The notes under the pieces: generated by a model
The model's input: the letters and a program-made list of their open reading frames with translations, nothing else
The model's database searches: none
Told to the model about the DNA's origin: nothing
Program-made: the position numbers and the translations under genes
Origin: an uncultured Acidobacteriota bacterium
GTDB taxonomy: Bacteria; Acidobacteriota; Blastocatellia; Pyrinomonadales; Pyrinomonadaceae
DNA length: 33,074 nt
Direction: 5' to 3'
NCBI GenBank assembly: GCA_902826795.1
Contig: CADEGD010000007.1
Span: 77,258 to 110,331 of the forward strand
In this document: positions 8,244 through 16,736 of the stretch, one piece after another
Layout of the letters: each line of letters begins with the position of its first letter
Numbering within the stretch: the first letter of the stretch is position 1

Positions 8244-8313
8244 GTTTAGGCCACCTGAAACCTTAATCCACCGTCTGTAGTAAAATTCCCTTACATTTGG
8301 AAGTAAAAATTTA

Positions 8314-10089
8314 ATGCATACTCGTCATCGATTAGCCTCATTTCTCTTCCTTGCGCTCTTCCTTGTTTCAGTCGCTTCCGCTCAATCCGGGAAGCTTGAC
8401 CTCACTTACACAGTCGAGCTTCGTGATACCGAAAGCAGGCAGTTTCACGTCACGACGGAGATCAAGAACATCAAGCAAGACCGGCTTGAGCTTGCTTTGC
8501 CGACGTGGACGCCGGGTTGGTATGTGGTGGAAAACTATGCGAAGAATCTGATCCGGTTCGAGGTAACGGACGCGAGCGGCAAGCGAATTCAGCCGCTGAT
8601 GACGCGGAAGCAGACATGGAGCGTTCCGACCAAAGGCGTTAGCCAGATTAAGGTAACGTATTCGTATCGGGCTACCGTCCTTGGTTTGAACCAAGCGAAG
8701 GTTGGCGACGATTATGCCTTCTTCACGGGCATTCAACTCTTCCTAGAGCCCATTGGCCATCGTAAAGATCCGAGCACGCTGAAGTTTCAGATCCCCCAAG
8801 CTTGGAAGCTGATGTCTGCGCTAAAAGAAACATCGGATTCTATGACCTTCACCGCTGCCGACTACGACACGCTCGTCGATGCCCCAGCGATGATGGGAAA
8901 GTTCGACATTACCGAGTTCTCGGTTGAGGGAAAGCCGCACTACTTCACAGCATATCCGGCTGGCCGATTCAACGCAGAAAAGTCGAAGCGGTTTACAGAG
9001 ATGCTCGGAGCTTCGATCAAAGCTCAAGGAGCGATTTTCGGAGGTCTTCCGTATGAAAAGTACATTGCATTTTACTTTTTCCAGCCTGCCGAATCGAATG
9101 CGAGCGGAGCACTTGAACATCTCAATTCCTACGTCGCGTTCGCTCCAGCCGGAGAGCGGTCCACGCCCGAAGGGATAATCGGAACCGCGTCCCACGAGTT
9201 CTTCCACGTGTGGAACGTGAAGCGTATCCGGCCGGCCGAGATGTGGCCTTACGACTACTCCCGTGAAAACGAATCACCGTTGCTCTGGTTTTCGGAAGGA
9301 TTCACGAACTATTACTCTGCCCTCGCTAATTACCGGGCGGGAAATATCACCCGAGACCAATTCGTCAGCACCGCCGCCGGGGCCGCCGCCGCGATCGAGA
9401 ACACGGAAGCACGCAAATTCATACCGCCCGCGAGCTCTTCAGTCATTACCTGGGTTGGATATGACACTCCACAAGCGTTTAGCATCTCGTATTACACGCA
9501 AGGCCAAAATATCGCCGCTTTGCTCGATCTTTCGATCCGCCATGACACAAATGCCGGTTCGGGCCTGGACGACGTGTTTCGAGCCCTGTACAACGACAAT
9601 TACCGCAAAGGGAAAGGGTTTACTATCGACGAGTTGATCGCGATCATTAGCCGCATCACGAAGAAGAATTATCGGCCGTTCTTCGACCGATACGTTTTCG
9701 GGGTTGAAGTCCCCGACTACGACTCCGTATTTAGCTATGCTGGATTCAAACTCGAACGCACGACGCGCTCGACACCCGATTTTGGATTCTCGGGCCGTCC
9801 GCGAACCGGCGGTTTTACGCTCAATGGCATAGAGCCCGAAGGCTCTGCAGCAGCCGCCGGACTTCAAGTCGGCGATGTAATAACTAAGATCGATGGTGAA
9901 GATTTCCTTGCCGCGAATACGGGATCTCTCGCCGGAAGAACCGTAAAACTTTCCGTTCTGCGGGGCGGCTCCGAAATCGAGATTCAGGTGAAGGTCAATT
10001 CGCGAGATTTTCAGTCCTTTGCTCTCACGGAACTGCCGAACGCGTCGGCTCAGCAGATCGCCGTAAGGAACGCTTGGCTTAAGAAATAA
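8314..10089 (+). CDS. M61-family metallopeptidase with PDZ domain
   Basis: A secreted zinc peptidase related to glycyl aminopeptidases. The 591 residues start with a signal peptide (residues 1-23, ending VSVASA). An N-terminal beta domain follows with the family-typical LPTWTPGWYVVENYAKNL. The catalytic domain has the zinc motif HEFFH (294-298) in SHEFFHVWNVKRIRP and the third ligand Glu328 in WFSEGFTNYY. A PDZ domain lies near residues 490-575, with GSAAAAGLQVGDVITKIDG. The Shine-Dalgarno is GGAAG, 10 bases before the ATG. Its stop codon shares one base with the start of the ABC ATPase gene (TAATG), an odd coupling for two apparently unrelated functions. Likely role: breakdown of peptides outside the cytoplasm. 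Confidence 0.95.
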   Translation: MHTRHRLASFLFLALFLVSVASAQSGKLDLTYTVELRDTESRQFHVTTEIKNIKQDRLELALPTWTPGWYVVENYAKNLIRFEVTDASGKRIQPLMTRKQTWSVPTKGVSQIKVTYSYRATVLGLNQAKVGDDYAFFTGIQLFLEPIGHRKDPSTLKFQIPQAWKLMSALKETSDSMTFTAADYDTLVDAPAMMGKFDITEFSVEGKPHYFTAYPAGRFNAEKSKRFTEMLGASIKAQGAIFGGLPYEKYIAFYFFQPAESNASGALEHLNSYVAFAPAGERSTPEGIIGTASHEFFHVWNVKRIRPAEMWPYDYSRENESPLLWFSEGFTNYYSALANYRAGNITRDQFVSTAAGAAAAIENTEARKFIPPASSSVITWVGYDTPQAFSISYYTQGQNIAALLDLSIRHDTNAGSGLDDVFRALYNDNYRKGKGFTIDELIAIISRITKKNYRPFFDRYVFGVEVPDYDSVFSYAGFKLERTTRSTPDFGFSGRPRTGGFTLNGIEPEGSAAAAGLQVGDVITKIDGEDFLAANTGSLAGRTVKLSVLRGGSEIEIQVKVNSRDFQSFALTELPNASAQQIAVRNAWLKK

Positions 10090-10823
10090 TGGAACGATTG
10101 CCGATCGTCGAATTCCGATCCGTATCCTTCGAGATTGCGGGAAACCAGATCCTCCGCGATCTCGATCTATCGATAGCGGCGGGCGAGATACTGGTGCTGC
10201 TGGGCGAATCGGGCTGCGGTAAGACGACGACGTTGAAGCTGATCAATCGGCTAATCGACCCGACATCCGGACAAGTGATCGTCGAAGGAAAACCTACGAC
10301 CGATTGGGACCCTATCGAACTTCGCCGGCGGATAGGCTACGTACTACAGGAGGGCGGCCTTTTCCCGCACTTCACGGTCTCTGAAAATGTCGGACTTACG
10401 TTAAAGCTGCGAAACACCAAGCTATCGCAAACGAGATCAAGACTTGACGAGATGCTGACTCTAGTTAACCTCGAACCGTCGCGATTTGCCGATCGATATC
10501 CGCAAGAACTCTCCGGCGGCCAACGTCAGCGTGTCGGAGTTGCTCGGGCTCTCGCAGCCGATCCCGAAATTATCCTCCTCGATGAACCCTTCGGTGCTCT
10601 CGACGTCCTCACGCGAACAAGCCTGCAAAAAGAGTTCGCCGCGATGGTCCTCGAGATGGGAAAGACCGCTATCTTCGTCACTCACGATCTTCATGAGGCG
10701 AAGCTGCTCGGTTCACGCATAGCCTTAATGGAAAAAGGCCGCATCGTGTTCCTCGGCACGCCGGAAGAATTCGCGATGTCTGAAGTACCGCTTGCCCGGG
10801 CTTATCTAGAAACCGTAGGATGA
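10089..10823 (+). CDS. ABC transporter ATP-binding protein, osmoprotectant (OpuCA/ProV)-like, apparently orphan
   Basis: The 244 residues form a complete ABC ATPase: Walker A GESGCGKT (39-46), Q-loop Gln87 in YVLQEGGLFPHFTV, signature LSGGQ (141-145), Walker B IILLDE (161-166), D-loop FGALD and switch His199. The text around the Q-loop and LTRTSLQKEF resembles ATPases of quaternary-amine importers, but the C-terminal CBS domains of OpuCA are missing. It should energise an inner-membrane importer, yet no permease or binding protein follows: only a 23-codon frame starts at the overlapping ATGA. It is coupled to the preceding M61 peptidase gene by TAATG. It may work with a permease encoded elsewhere, or be a leftover. 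Confidence 0.92.
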   Translation: MERLPIVEFRSVSFEIAGNQILRDLDLSIAAGEILVLLGESGCGKTTTLKLINRLIDPTSGQVIVEGKPTTDWDPIELRRRIGYVLQEGGLFPHFTVSENVGLTLKLRNTKLSQTRSRLDEMLTLVNLEPSRFADRYPQELSGGQRQRVGVARALAADPEIILLDEPFGALDVLTRTSLQKEFAAMVLEMGKTAIFVTHDLHEAKLLGSRIALMEKGRIVFLGTPEEFAMSEVPLARAYLETVG

Positions 10824-10891
10824 TCGCATTCCTCTCTAGATTCCGCGTATTGATCCAAGCAAGGCCCGCAAATCCTTGCCGTAAATACTAG
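10820..10891 (+). pseudogene. 23-codon frame in permease position, possible permease relic
   Basis: The ATG at 10820 overlaps the ATPase stop as ATGA, exactly how a downstream permease would be coupled. The first residues MIAFLSRF look like the start of a quaternary-amine ABC permease, but the frame becomes unrelated and stops at 10891. The reading as the remnant of a deleted permease gene is inference; it could be chance. Confidence 0.35.
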
Positions 10892-10913
10892 AAGCCCTTA
10901 AACTTAACCTGAT

Positions 10914-12230
10914 ATGAAGCCCGCTTTACTGATCTCCCTTGCGATCATGGTGTATTCGCTCCAAGCCTTTGCTCAGACCGCCGCCGAACTCGCGGATATC
11001 TGGGACAAGGAGCACGTGTCAGAGAAACTTCCTTCAAATGTTCGTCACAAAGATCTTCTCGGATATGTTGAGGCTTTAAAGAAACTCGACGTAAAGGTGA
11101 ACGAGATTGGCAAGAGCGGGCAAGGCCGTGAGATATTTCAAATCGAGTGGGGGAAAGGGCCAAAGAAAGTTTTCTTGTGGTCGCAGATGCATGGAGACGA
11201 GCCGACCGCGACTCCTGCCCTTTTTGACATGTTCACGATCCTTCAGAAGAATCGTGACAAAGATTGGGTAAAAGCCATCGAAAATAACCTTACTGTCCGC
11301 GCTGTTCCCATGCTGAATCCGGACGGAGCCGAGGTTTACCAACGCCGGAGTTCTCAGGGCATCGACATTAACCGCGACGCGCGAAATCTCGTCACGCCAG
11401 AGGCCCGTCTGCTGAAATCTCTCCGCGATTCTTGGCAGCCGGAGATCGGATTTAATCTTCATAACCAGCAATCATTGACGACCGTTGGAACGTCGAACAA
11501 GCAGGCGGCGATCTCGTTCCTCGTCGTGTTCGGCGATGAGGCGAAGACAATGACGCCGGGGCTCGATCGAAACCGCCGGCTCGTCGTCGCTATGAATCAG
11601 GCGATCTCGCAGTACATGCCCGGACATGTTGGCCGATACGAAGATGAATGGACGCCGTCCGCATTCGGCGACAGCTTCTCGGAATCTGGCACACCCGTCA
11701 TTCTGATCGAAACTGGAGCGCTTCACGGAAAGGATGAGATGTTTCTTGTCAAGATGAACTTCATCGCATTTCTAACGTCGATGAAGCTTCTGTCCGATGG
11801 CGGATTTGCGGCGTTCGATCCGAACGGCTACGAACTTATTCCGAGTAACACTTCCGGTCGGGTGGTGAACTTCGTCTTTCGAAATGCCTCGATTATCGAC
11901 CGCGCCAAGCCTCCTGCTGAACCAGTCTCCGCAGACCTCGCGATAACGATCGAGCGCCGCCGTGCCGAACAATTACAGCCGACGAGAATCCGTCAGGTCG
12001 GACCGCTTCTTTCCGTCGCCGGTTTGGACGAATACGACGCGGGTGAGTTTAACGTTACCGGCCGCTTCCAGCCGTTAAAACAAGGAAACTACGGCGAACT
12101 GCTTTTCTACAAAAAGGGCCGCGAAGTGAATTGGGCTTCGACCGACCTCGAAAAAGAGTTTCCGCCCGACGCCGTTTTTTCGCTCGGCAAATGGGCGGTC
12201 GGCGAAGGGGTCGTTAAGAAGCGGAATTAA
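10914..12230 (+). CDS. Secreted M14-type zinc carboxypeptidase
   Basis: The 438 residues begin with a signal peptide (MKPALLISLAIMVYSLQAFA). The M14 fold shows its zinc ligands: His93 and Glu96 in HGDEPTATPAL, and His183 in FNLHNQQ. PMLNPDGAEVYQRR and GIDINRDA carry the substrate-binding Asn/Arg. The catalytic Glu266 lies in VILIETG. A C-terminal domain of about 140 residues follows that I do not recognise. It would remove C-terminal residues from peptides or cell-wall fragments in the periplasm. No Shine-Dalgarno is evident before the ATG. The gene is followed by a long inverted repeat that may end transcription. Confidence 0.93.
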   Translation: MKPALLISLAIMVYSLQAFAQTAAELADIWDKEHVSEKLPSNVRHKDLLGYVEALKKLDVKVNEIGKSGQGREIFQIEWGKGPKKVFLWSQMHGDEPTATPALFDMFTILQKNRDKDWVKAIENNLTVRAVPMLNPDGAEVYQRRSSQGIDINRDARNLVTPEARLLKSLRDSWQPEIGFNLHNQQSLTTVGTSNKQAAISFLVVFGDEAKTMTPGLDRNRRLVVAMNQAISQYMPGHVGRYEDEWTPSAFGDSFSESGTPVILIETGALHGKDEMFLVKMNFIAFLTSMKLLSDGGFAAFDPNGYELIPSNTSGRVVNFVFRNASIIDRAKPPAEPVSADLAITIERRRAEQLQPTRIRQVGPLLSVAGLDEYDAGEFNVTGRFQPLKQGNYGELLFYKKGREVNWASTDLEKEFPPDAVFSLGKWAVGEGVVKKRN

Positions 12231-12240
12231 ACAACATCAG

Positions 12241-12291
12241 ACTTTTCACTTCACTTGTTTCAGAGTAAGTGAAACTGTTTACGTGAAAAGT
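12241..12291. terminator. Nested inverted repeat after the carboxypeptidase gene
   Basis: ACTTTTCAC (12241-12249) pairs perfectly with GTGAAAAGT (12283-12291), and inside it GTTTCA (12257-12262) pairs with TGAAAC (12270-12275). A short T run (TTTT) overlaps the end. It lies 10 bases after the stop codon. Weak terminator or processing site. Confidence 0.5.
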
Positions 12292-12354
12292 TTTAGGCCG
12301 TGCAGTTGGCTCCCCGGACGAACTGACTTAAATTAGGAAGAGCGAAACTTCCGA

Positions 12355-14064
12355 ATGCTCAACCTTCTCAAGATCAAAAATATTGCGCTTATCGATTCCC
12401 TTGAGATAGAGTTTGCCGCCGGGTTGAATCTGCTAACGGGCGAGACGGGTTCTGGTAAGTCGATCATTGTCGATTCTCTCGGTGCTCTTGCGGGTGAACG
12501 GGTGACGAACGACCTGATAAAGGACGGAGCTGATTCGGCACAGATCGAAGGACTGTTTACCGTCGAACGTTCGAAGCATCTTAGCGGGCTGCTCGATGAA
12601 GCTGGGATCGAATCGGATGGCGAGTTGATAGTTCGCCGAGAAATATCGCTTGCCGGAAAGAACCGCATATTCGTAAACGATCAACTTGTAACTGCCGCCT
12701 TTCTAAAGCGTCTCGGCGAACACCTCGTGGACATTCACGGACAGGGTGAACAAACCGCCTTGTTTGATCCCGAGACGCATCTCGAACTGCTTGATGAATA
12801 CGCTAAGAACTCAAAACTGCGGGAACGAGTAGCGGCTGCATTCGACGATTGGTCAAAGGCCACACGCAAACTCGCCGACCTGCAGCGTGGCGAGTCTGAA
12901 AAACTTCAGCTGCTCGATATCCTGCGATTTCAGGCCGACGAGATCCGCAAGGCCGACCTGAAAGCCGAAGAGGAATCGGAGCTCGAAGAAGAAAAACGTC
13001 GCCTCAATAACGTAGAAAAGCTAAACTCGCTCAGCAGCGACGCGTTGAACTTGCTTTACGACGCAGACGAGGCGACTGTAACTACGCTCGAAAAAGCCAT
13101 CCGCAAGATCGACGAGCTTGCCGAATACGACTCTCGGTTTGCTGATTATAAAGAAAGCCTCAATGCTGCATCAGCTGTGCTGACCGATCTCTCATTCGCC
13201 GTCCGCGACTTTTCGACCCATCTCGAATTCTCTCCTGAAAGGCTTGCGGAGATCGAAGACCGGCTGGCCGAGATCACGCGAATCGCACGTAAGTATGGTG
13301 GAACGGCCGGGTCCGCATTGGAGCATCTTACGCAATCCGAAGCAAAGTTGGACGCCATCGAGAATGCCGAGTTTCATCTTGAGGAAGCTAAGAAGCGGGT
13401 CGATATGACGCGTGAAGCCTATATCTCAGCGGCTACCTATCTAAGCGCCGCGAGATCGAAAGCTTTACCGAAATTTGGAAAAGAAGTTGAGTCCGCTCTT
13501 TCTGCCGTTGCACTGAATAAGGCGAGATTTGAGGTGCGGATTTCCCCCGTTTCAAATTTCAAATTTCAAATTTCAGATTCGCAATCGGGTGCGGTGGAGC
13601 GAACCGGATTCACTTCAAAAGGCTTCGACTCAATCGAGTTCTTCTTCTCTGCGAACATCGGCGAATCGGTAAAGCCTTTGGCGAAAGTGGCATCGGGCGG
13701 CGAGGCGTCCCGGTTGATGCTGATCTTAAAGACGACAGCGAAAGAGAGACGCGCAGGTAAGTCGGTCGTGTTTGACGAGATCGACGCTGGAATCGGCGGA
13801 CGCGTCGCCGAAGCAGTCGGAGCAAAGTTGAAAGAATTAGCGACGGGCCAGCAGGTCCTATGTGTCACGCACCAGGCTCAGGTCGCATCTAAGGCCGACG
13901 ACCATTTCGTTGTCGAGAAGACGATGACGAAGAATCGTACGTCAATTGTGGTTCGGCGGCTCGATGACGCCGAACGAGTTGAGGAGATAGCCCGAATGCT
14001 GGCCGGTGAAAAGATAACTGAAGCCGCTCGCGAAAATGCGCGGGAAATGATTGCCAGAGCATGA
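12355..14064 (+). CDS. recN: DNA repair protein RecN
   Basis: An SMC-like ATPase that acts at double-strand breaks in the cytoplasm. The 569 residues fit the family (about 550-575). Walker A GETGSGKS lies at 29-36, preceded by the typical LKIKNIALIDSLEIEF. DIHGQGEQTALFDPETHLELLDEY follows, then a central coiled coil (about 150-385). The C-terminal head has SGGEASRLMLILK, Walker B VVFDEIDAGIGG and CVTHQAQVASKADDHFVVEK. Around residues 399-410 the segment SNFKFQISDSQ is encoded by the AT-rich repeat, an in-frame insertion just before the C-terminal head that other RecN proteins are not expected to have. GGAAG upstream is a usable, slightly distant Shine-Dalgarno. Confidence 0.96.
   Translation: MLNLLKIKNIALIDSLEIEFAAGLNLLTGETGSGKSIIVDSLGALAGERVTNDLIKDGADSAQIEGLFTVERSKHLSGLLDEAGIESDGELIVRREISLAGKNRIFVNDQLVTAAFLKRLGEHLVDIHGQGEQTALFDPETHLELLDEYAKNSKLRERVAAAFDDWSKATRKLADLQRGESEKLQLLDILRFQADEIRKADLKAEEESELEEEKRRLNNVEKLNSLSSDALNLLYDADEATVTTLEKAIRKIDELAEYDSRFADYKESLNAASAVLTDLSFAVRDFSTHLEFSPERLAEIEDRLAEITRIARKYGGTAGSALEHLTQSEAKLDAIENAEFHLEEAKKRVDMTREAYISAATYLSAARSKALPKFGKEVESALSAVALNKARFEVRISPVSNFKFQISDSQSGAVERTGFTSKGFDSIEFFFSANIGESVKPLAKVASGGEASRLMLILKTTAKERRAGKSVVFDEIDAGIGGRVAEAVGAKLKELATGQQVLCVTHQAQVASKADDHFVVEKTMTKNRTSIVVRRLDDAERVEEIARMLAGEKITEAARENAREMIARA
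13550..13579. repeat. AT-rich repeat copy inside recN
   Basis: Three and a half tandem TTTCAAAT-like units match the palindromic repeat at 1868-1930. They are read in-frame as SNFKFQISDS. The copy lies between the coiled coil and the C-terminal ATPase half. Confidence 0.8.
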
Positions 14065-14070
14065 AGGATG

Positions 14071-14196
14071 TTAACCGCAAATACACGCGAAGAGTTTATT
14101 GAAATCGTTGACGGCAATCGTCGAAGTGATATGCAAGGCACGCATCGGAGCTAACAATTGTTTATCTAAGTTTCATTCGCGGAGATTCGCGGTTAA
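14071..14196. repeat. REP-like inverted repeat after recN
   Basis: Imperfect 21-base arms (14071-14091 and 14176-14196, three mismatches) of the TTAACCGCGAAT...CGCGAA type enclose about 84 bases. The element starts 7 bases after the recN stop. Related elements are at 27497-27568 and 28267-28335. Confidence 0.7.
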
Positions 14197-14207
14197 ACCC
14201 ATTTTCT

Positions 14208-15224
14208 ATGCCACCTAAAGTTCTGGCAAAAGTGATCCGCGGAGACACGGTCGAATCCGCACATCGTGGGCATCTCGTCGTGCTCGACGGAAGCGGAAAC
14301 ACGGTCACGGCACTCGGTGACCCCAAAGCTGTTACGTTTTTTCGCTCTGCCGCGAAGCCGTTCCAGGCGATTCCTCTCGTAACGAGTGGAGCGGCGGACG
14401 CTTTTAACTTCAGCGAAGAAGAGATCGCCCTCGCGTGTGCGTCACACTCCGGCGAGCAGCGACACGTTCGCATCGCTGGATTGATGCTTGAACGTACGGG
14501 CCTCAACGAGGCTCATCTCCACTGCGGATCGCACATGCCTTTTTACGAGAAAGAGGCCGAGCGAATGTTGCGTGCGGGCGAATACGCTTCCCAGCTTCAC
14601 AACAATTGCTCGGGCAAACATGCAGCGATGCTGGCGTTTGCCAAACATATTGACGCCGATATCACCACCTACGAACTGCTCGAAAACCCGATTCAGCAGA
14701 AGCTTCTCGAGACAGTTTCGCTGTTTACCGAAGTGCCGATGAGCAAGATCAAGGTTGGCAATGACGGTTGCTGTGCCCCGAATTTTGCTTTGCCCCTTCA
14801 GTCTATGTCTCTCGCATTCATGAACCTGATACGGCCGGAAAAATTCGACCAGAAAATTCAGGCGGCCACTGAGCGAATAGTTTCCGCGATGCTCAATCAT
14901 CCCGAACTCATCGGCGGCAGCGAACGCCTCGACACGATGTTGATGCAGGCCGCCGGTGGCAAGATCATCTCCAAGGTCGGCGCCGACGGTGTATGGCTCT
15001 GCGGAGTTTTGCCCTCGGAAAAACATCCAACCGGCCTCGCAATCGCCCTCAAGATCGAGGACGGCGACGACAAACGTGCCCGGCCAGTCGTCGCGGTCGA
15101 AGTGCTGCGCCAACTTGGTATTTTGTCGAACGGAGATCTTGCCGAAGTGTCGCCAATGCCGGTAAAGAATCGCCGGGGTGAAAAGGCCGGAGAGATCGTG
15201 CCGACTGTCGCAATGGGATCGTAA
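14208..15224 (+). CDS. L-asparaginase, type III (asparaginase II / ReAV family)
   Basis: Hydrolyses asparagine to aspartate and ammonia. The 338 residues match the Rhizobium etli ReAV-type family (PF06089), which has a beta-lactamase-like fold unlike classical asparaginases. The expected active-site elements are visible one position off ReAV numbering: Ser47-x-x-Lys50 in FRSAAKPF, Ser79 in CASHSGEQ, and the zinc-site residues Cys134 and Lys137 in NCSGKH with Cys188 in NDGCCAP. The C-terminal half contains KVGADGVWLCGV. No signal peptide, so cytoplasmic. The start ATG follows the REP-like repeat directly and lacks a clear Shine-Dalgarno. Confidence 0.93.
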   Translation: MPPKVLAKVIRGDTVESAHRGHLVVLDGSGNTVTALGDPKAVTFFRSAAKPFQAIPLVTSGAADAFNFSEEEIALACASHSGEQRHVRIAGLMLERTGLNEAHLHCGSHMPFYEKEAERMLRAGEYASQLHNNCSGKHAAMLAFAKHIDADITTYELLENPIQQKLLETVSLFTEVPMSKIKVGNDGCCAPNFALPLQSMSLAFMNLIRPEKFDQKIQAATERIVSAMLNHPELIGGSERLDTMLMQAAGGKIISKVGADGVWLCGVLPSEKHPTGLAIALKIEDGDDKRARPVVAVEVLRQLGILSNGDLAEVSPMPVKNRRGEKAGEIVPTVAMGS

Positions 15225-15242
15225 GTTCGCTACAGTAGCTAT

Positions 15243-15782
15243 ATGAGAAGCCAAACGGTCTACGTAGCGATATTTGCGTTAGTTCTGGCAACTGCCTGCG
15301 GTTTTGATTTCAAACAGTCGGGAAAGAGCGAGACCTTTTCAACTAAAAACGGTCCGGTCGAGTTTCAGTTTCCGGCTGGCTGGTATCAAAATCCCGACAA
15401 GCATCCGTATGACCTTCAGACATTCTCCAAAGACCAGAGTCTGAACACCGGCGTGTTTCTTTACACGAAAAATGATTCGAAACAGATTGCCGACCCCCGC
15501 AAAACTTTCGAGGAACACATCGAGGACCTTAGGTCGAAACGAGACGAGTTCGCTATCCTCGAGCAGAGTAAAACTATCACGCTTCCCGGGAAAACGTTGA
15601 CGACCGTCGTTTATTCAGGAGAAAAAGAAAGCGAAGCATTCCTATACAAATTCACAATGATCGAGTTTGCAGACGATCGCGACTTTATTCCCATAGTCAC
15701 GCAGGTCGCCTTGCCTGACGATTGGCCGAAAGACAAAAAAATACTCGAAGACATAGTCGCTTCGGCAACGGTTCGCCGGTAA
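15243..15782 (+). CDS. Putative lipoprotein of unknown function
   Basis: A 179-residue protein with a lipoprotein signal peptide: MRSQTVYVAIFALVLATAC, the lipobox LATAC placing the acylated Cys at residue 19. The mature part contains GPVEFQFPAGWYQNPDKHPYDLQTF and a closing LPDDWPKDKKILEDIVASAT, a pattern seen in PsbP/DUF1795-like small beta proteins that I can only suggest. It lies 18 bases after the asparaginase gene and is probably co-transcribed with it. Confidence 0.8.
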   Translation: MRSQTVYVAIFALVLATACGFDFKQSGKSETFSTKNGPVEFQFPAGWYQNPDKHPYDLQTFSKDQSLNTGVFLYTKNDSKQIADPRKTFEEHIEDLRSKRDEFAILEQSKTITLPGKTLTTVVYSGEKESEAFLYKFTMIEFADDRDFIPIVTQVALPDDWPKDKKILEDIVASATVRR

Positions 15783-15813
15783 CTTACCACTTGGTACTAC
15801 ATTTACAAAACTC

Positions 15814-15854
15814 TTGACATATTCCGATATATCGCGATAGTATTTATACTATCG
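15814..15854 (+). promoter_or_regulatory. Promoter with two palindromic operators before the PadR gene
   Basis: A perfect -35 TTGACA (15814-15819) is followed by -10-like TAGTAT (15838-15843, 18-base spacer). Two perfect palindromes overlap the core: CGATATATCG (15825-15834) fills the spacer, and CGATAGTA / TACTATCG (15835-15842 and 15847-15854) covers the -10 and probable start site. A protein bound there would block RNA polymerase. Autorepression by the PadR protein is the natural inference. Confidence 0.8.
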
Positions 15855-15878
15855 GATAAAACGTATCCGGAGAATATT

Positions 15879-16388
15879 ATGAGAGGAAATACAATGAAAA
15901 TTCCATTTGGCCCAAGGGGTTTCGGCCACGGCCCGCGAGGATCGCGATGCGGCCCCGGCGGACGTATGCGACGAGGCGATATTAAGATTCATGTGCTGCG
16001 ATCTTTGAAAGACGAGCCTAGGCACGGCTACGAGATCATGGACGCACTAGAAAAGGAGAGCGGCGGATATCGCCCGAGTCCCGGTTCGATCTACCCGACG
16101 CTGCAGATGCTTGAGGAGGGAGGATTCGTGACCGGCGAGCAGGTCGACGGCAAGAAGGTTTACACGATCACCGATAAGGGCCGTGAAGTTCTTGAAGCTC
16201 GTGGCAAAGAGAAGTTCGAGGCGGATGCGGAAACTCGGGCGGGCTATCAAGCCAAGCAGGCTATGATGAAACTCGGGGCGGCAGTGGCTCAAGGCGTACG
16301 CGAAGGCGATGCCGACGCGAGCAAGAAGATAATCGAGGTGATCGACAAAGCCCGAAAGGACGTGTATTCGATCCTGGCAGATCTTTAG
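15879..16388 (+). CDS. PadR-family transcriptional regulator with Gly/Arg-rich N-terminus
   Basis: A 169-residue repressor-type protein. The winged helix (about 35-105) shows DIKIHVLRSLKDEPRHGYEI, SGGYRPSPGSIYPTLQMLEEGGFV and KKVYTITDKGREVL, all PadR hallmarks, followed by a C-terminal dimerisation helix. The first 30 residues are rich in Gly, Pro and Arg with single His and Cys residues (FGHGPRGSRCGPGG), recalling the metal-binding N-terminal extension of YqjI-type PadR proteins; metal sensing is only a hypothesis. ATG starts at 15879 and 15894 both have good Shine-Dalgarno sequences (GGAG and AGAGG); the upstream one is given. It probably binds the palindromes in its own promoter. Confidence 0.93.
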   Translation: MRGNTMKIPFGPRGFGHGPRGSRCGPGGRMRRGDIKIHVLRSLKDEPRHGYEIMDALEKESGGYRPSPGSIYPTLQMLEEGGFVTGEQVDGKKVYTITDKGREVLEARGKEKFEADAETRAGYQAKQAMMKLGAAVAQGVREGDADASKKIIEVIDKARKDVYSILADL

Positions 16389-16677
16389 TTGGGCACATTA
16401 CGCTCCGACTCCAGGCTGTTTCTTGAAATCGTTCTATCGAAAACTTGATCAACCCAAGTTCTTCAGTAGTCTTAAACGCTGTTCGCTCCAATCCGGTGGG
16501 TAAATTTATGAAACCCAGGACGTCTTGCGGTGCTGAGGGCGTTAGCTTCTAACGACGGGCGAACGCGTCTGAATGCCCTGGCTCCTGTCACCCGAGAGCT
16601 GTCTATTTTTTCTCCGATCCTCTGTTTGAATTCACGCAAAAGGAATCCGAGTGTCGCGTCAAGCAGCATATCTACCG
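16389..16677. other. Gene-free interval
   Basis: No supported gene on either strand. It contains a short hairpin, CGTTAG (16540-16545) with CTAACG (16549-16554). The minus-strand open frames here have no domain or start signal. Confidence 0.5.
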
Positions 16678-16702
16678 GGCCGCACGGATAAACGGCCTTT
16701 TT
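16678..16702 (+). terminator. Weak terminator or attenuator
   Basis: GGCCG and CGGCC form a 5-base stem with a 10-base loop, followed by five T. It lies 34 bases before the next gene's start, so it could end PadR transcripts or attenuate the downstream gene. Confidence 0.45.
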
Positions 16703-16736
16703 CTTGGCGACGTTAAATCAAAAGGAGGAAAATAAC

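Noticed and set aside
13550..13579. Short tandem TTTCAAAT units as a CRISPR array
   Set aside because: Units are contiguous, lack spacers and lie inside recN.
14442..15254. 270-codon minus-strand frame opposite the asparaginase
   Set aside because: Shadow of a gene with all its active-site motifs on the plus strand.
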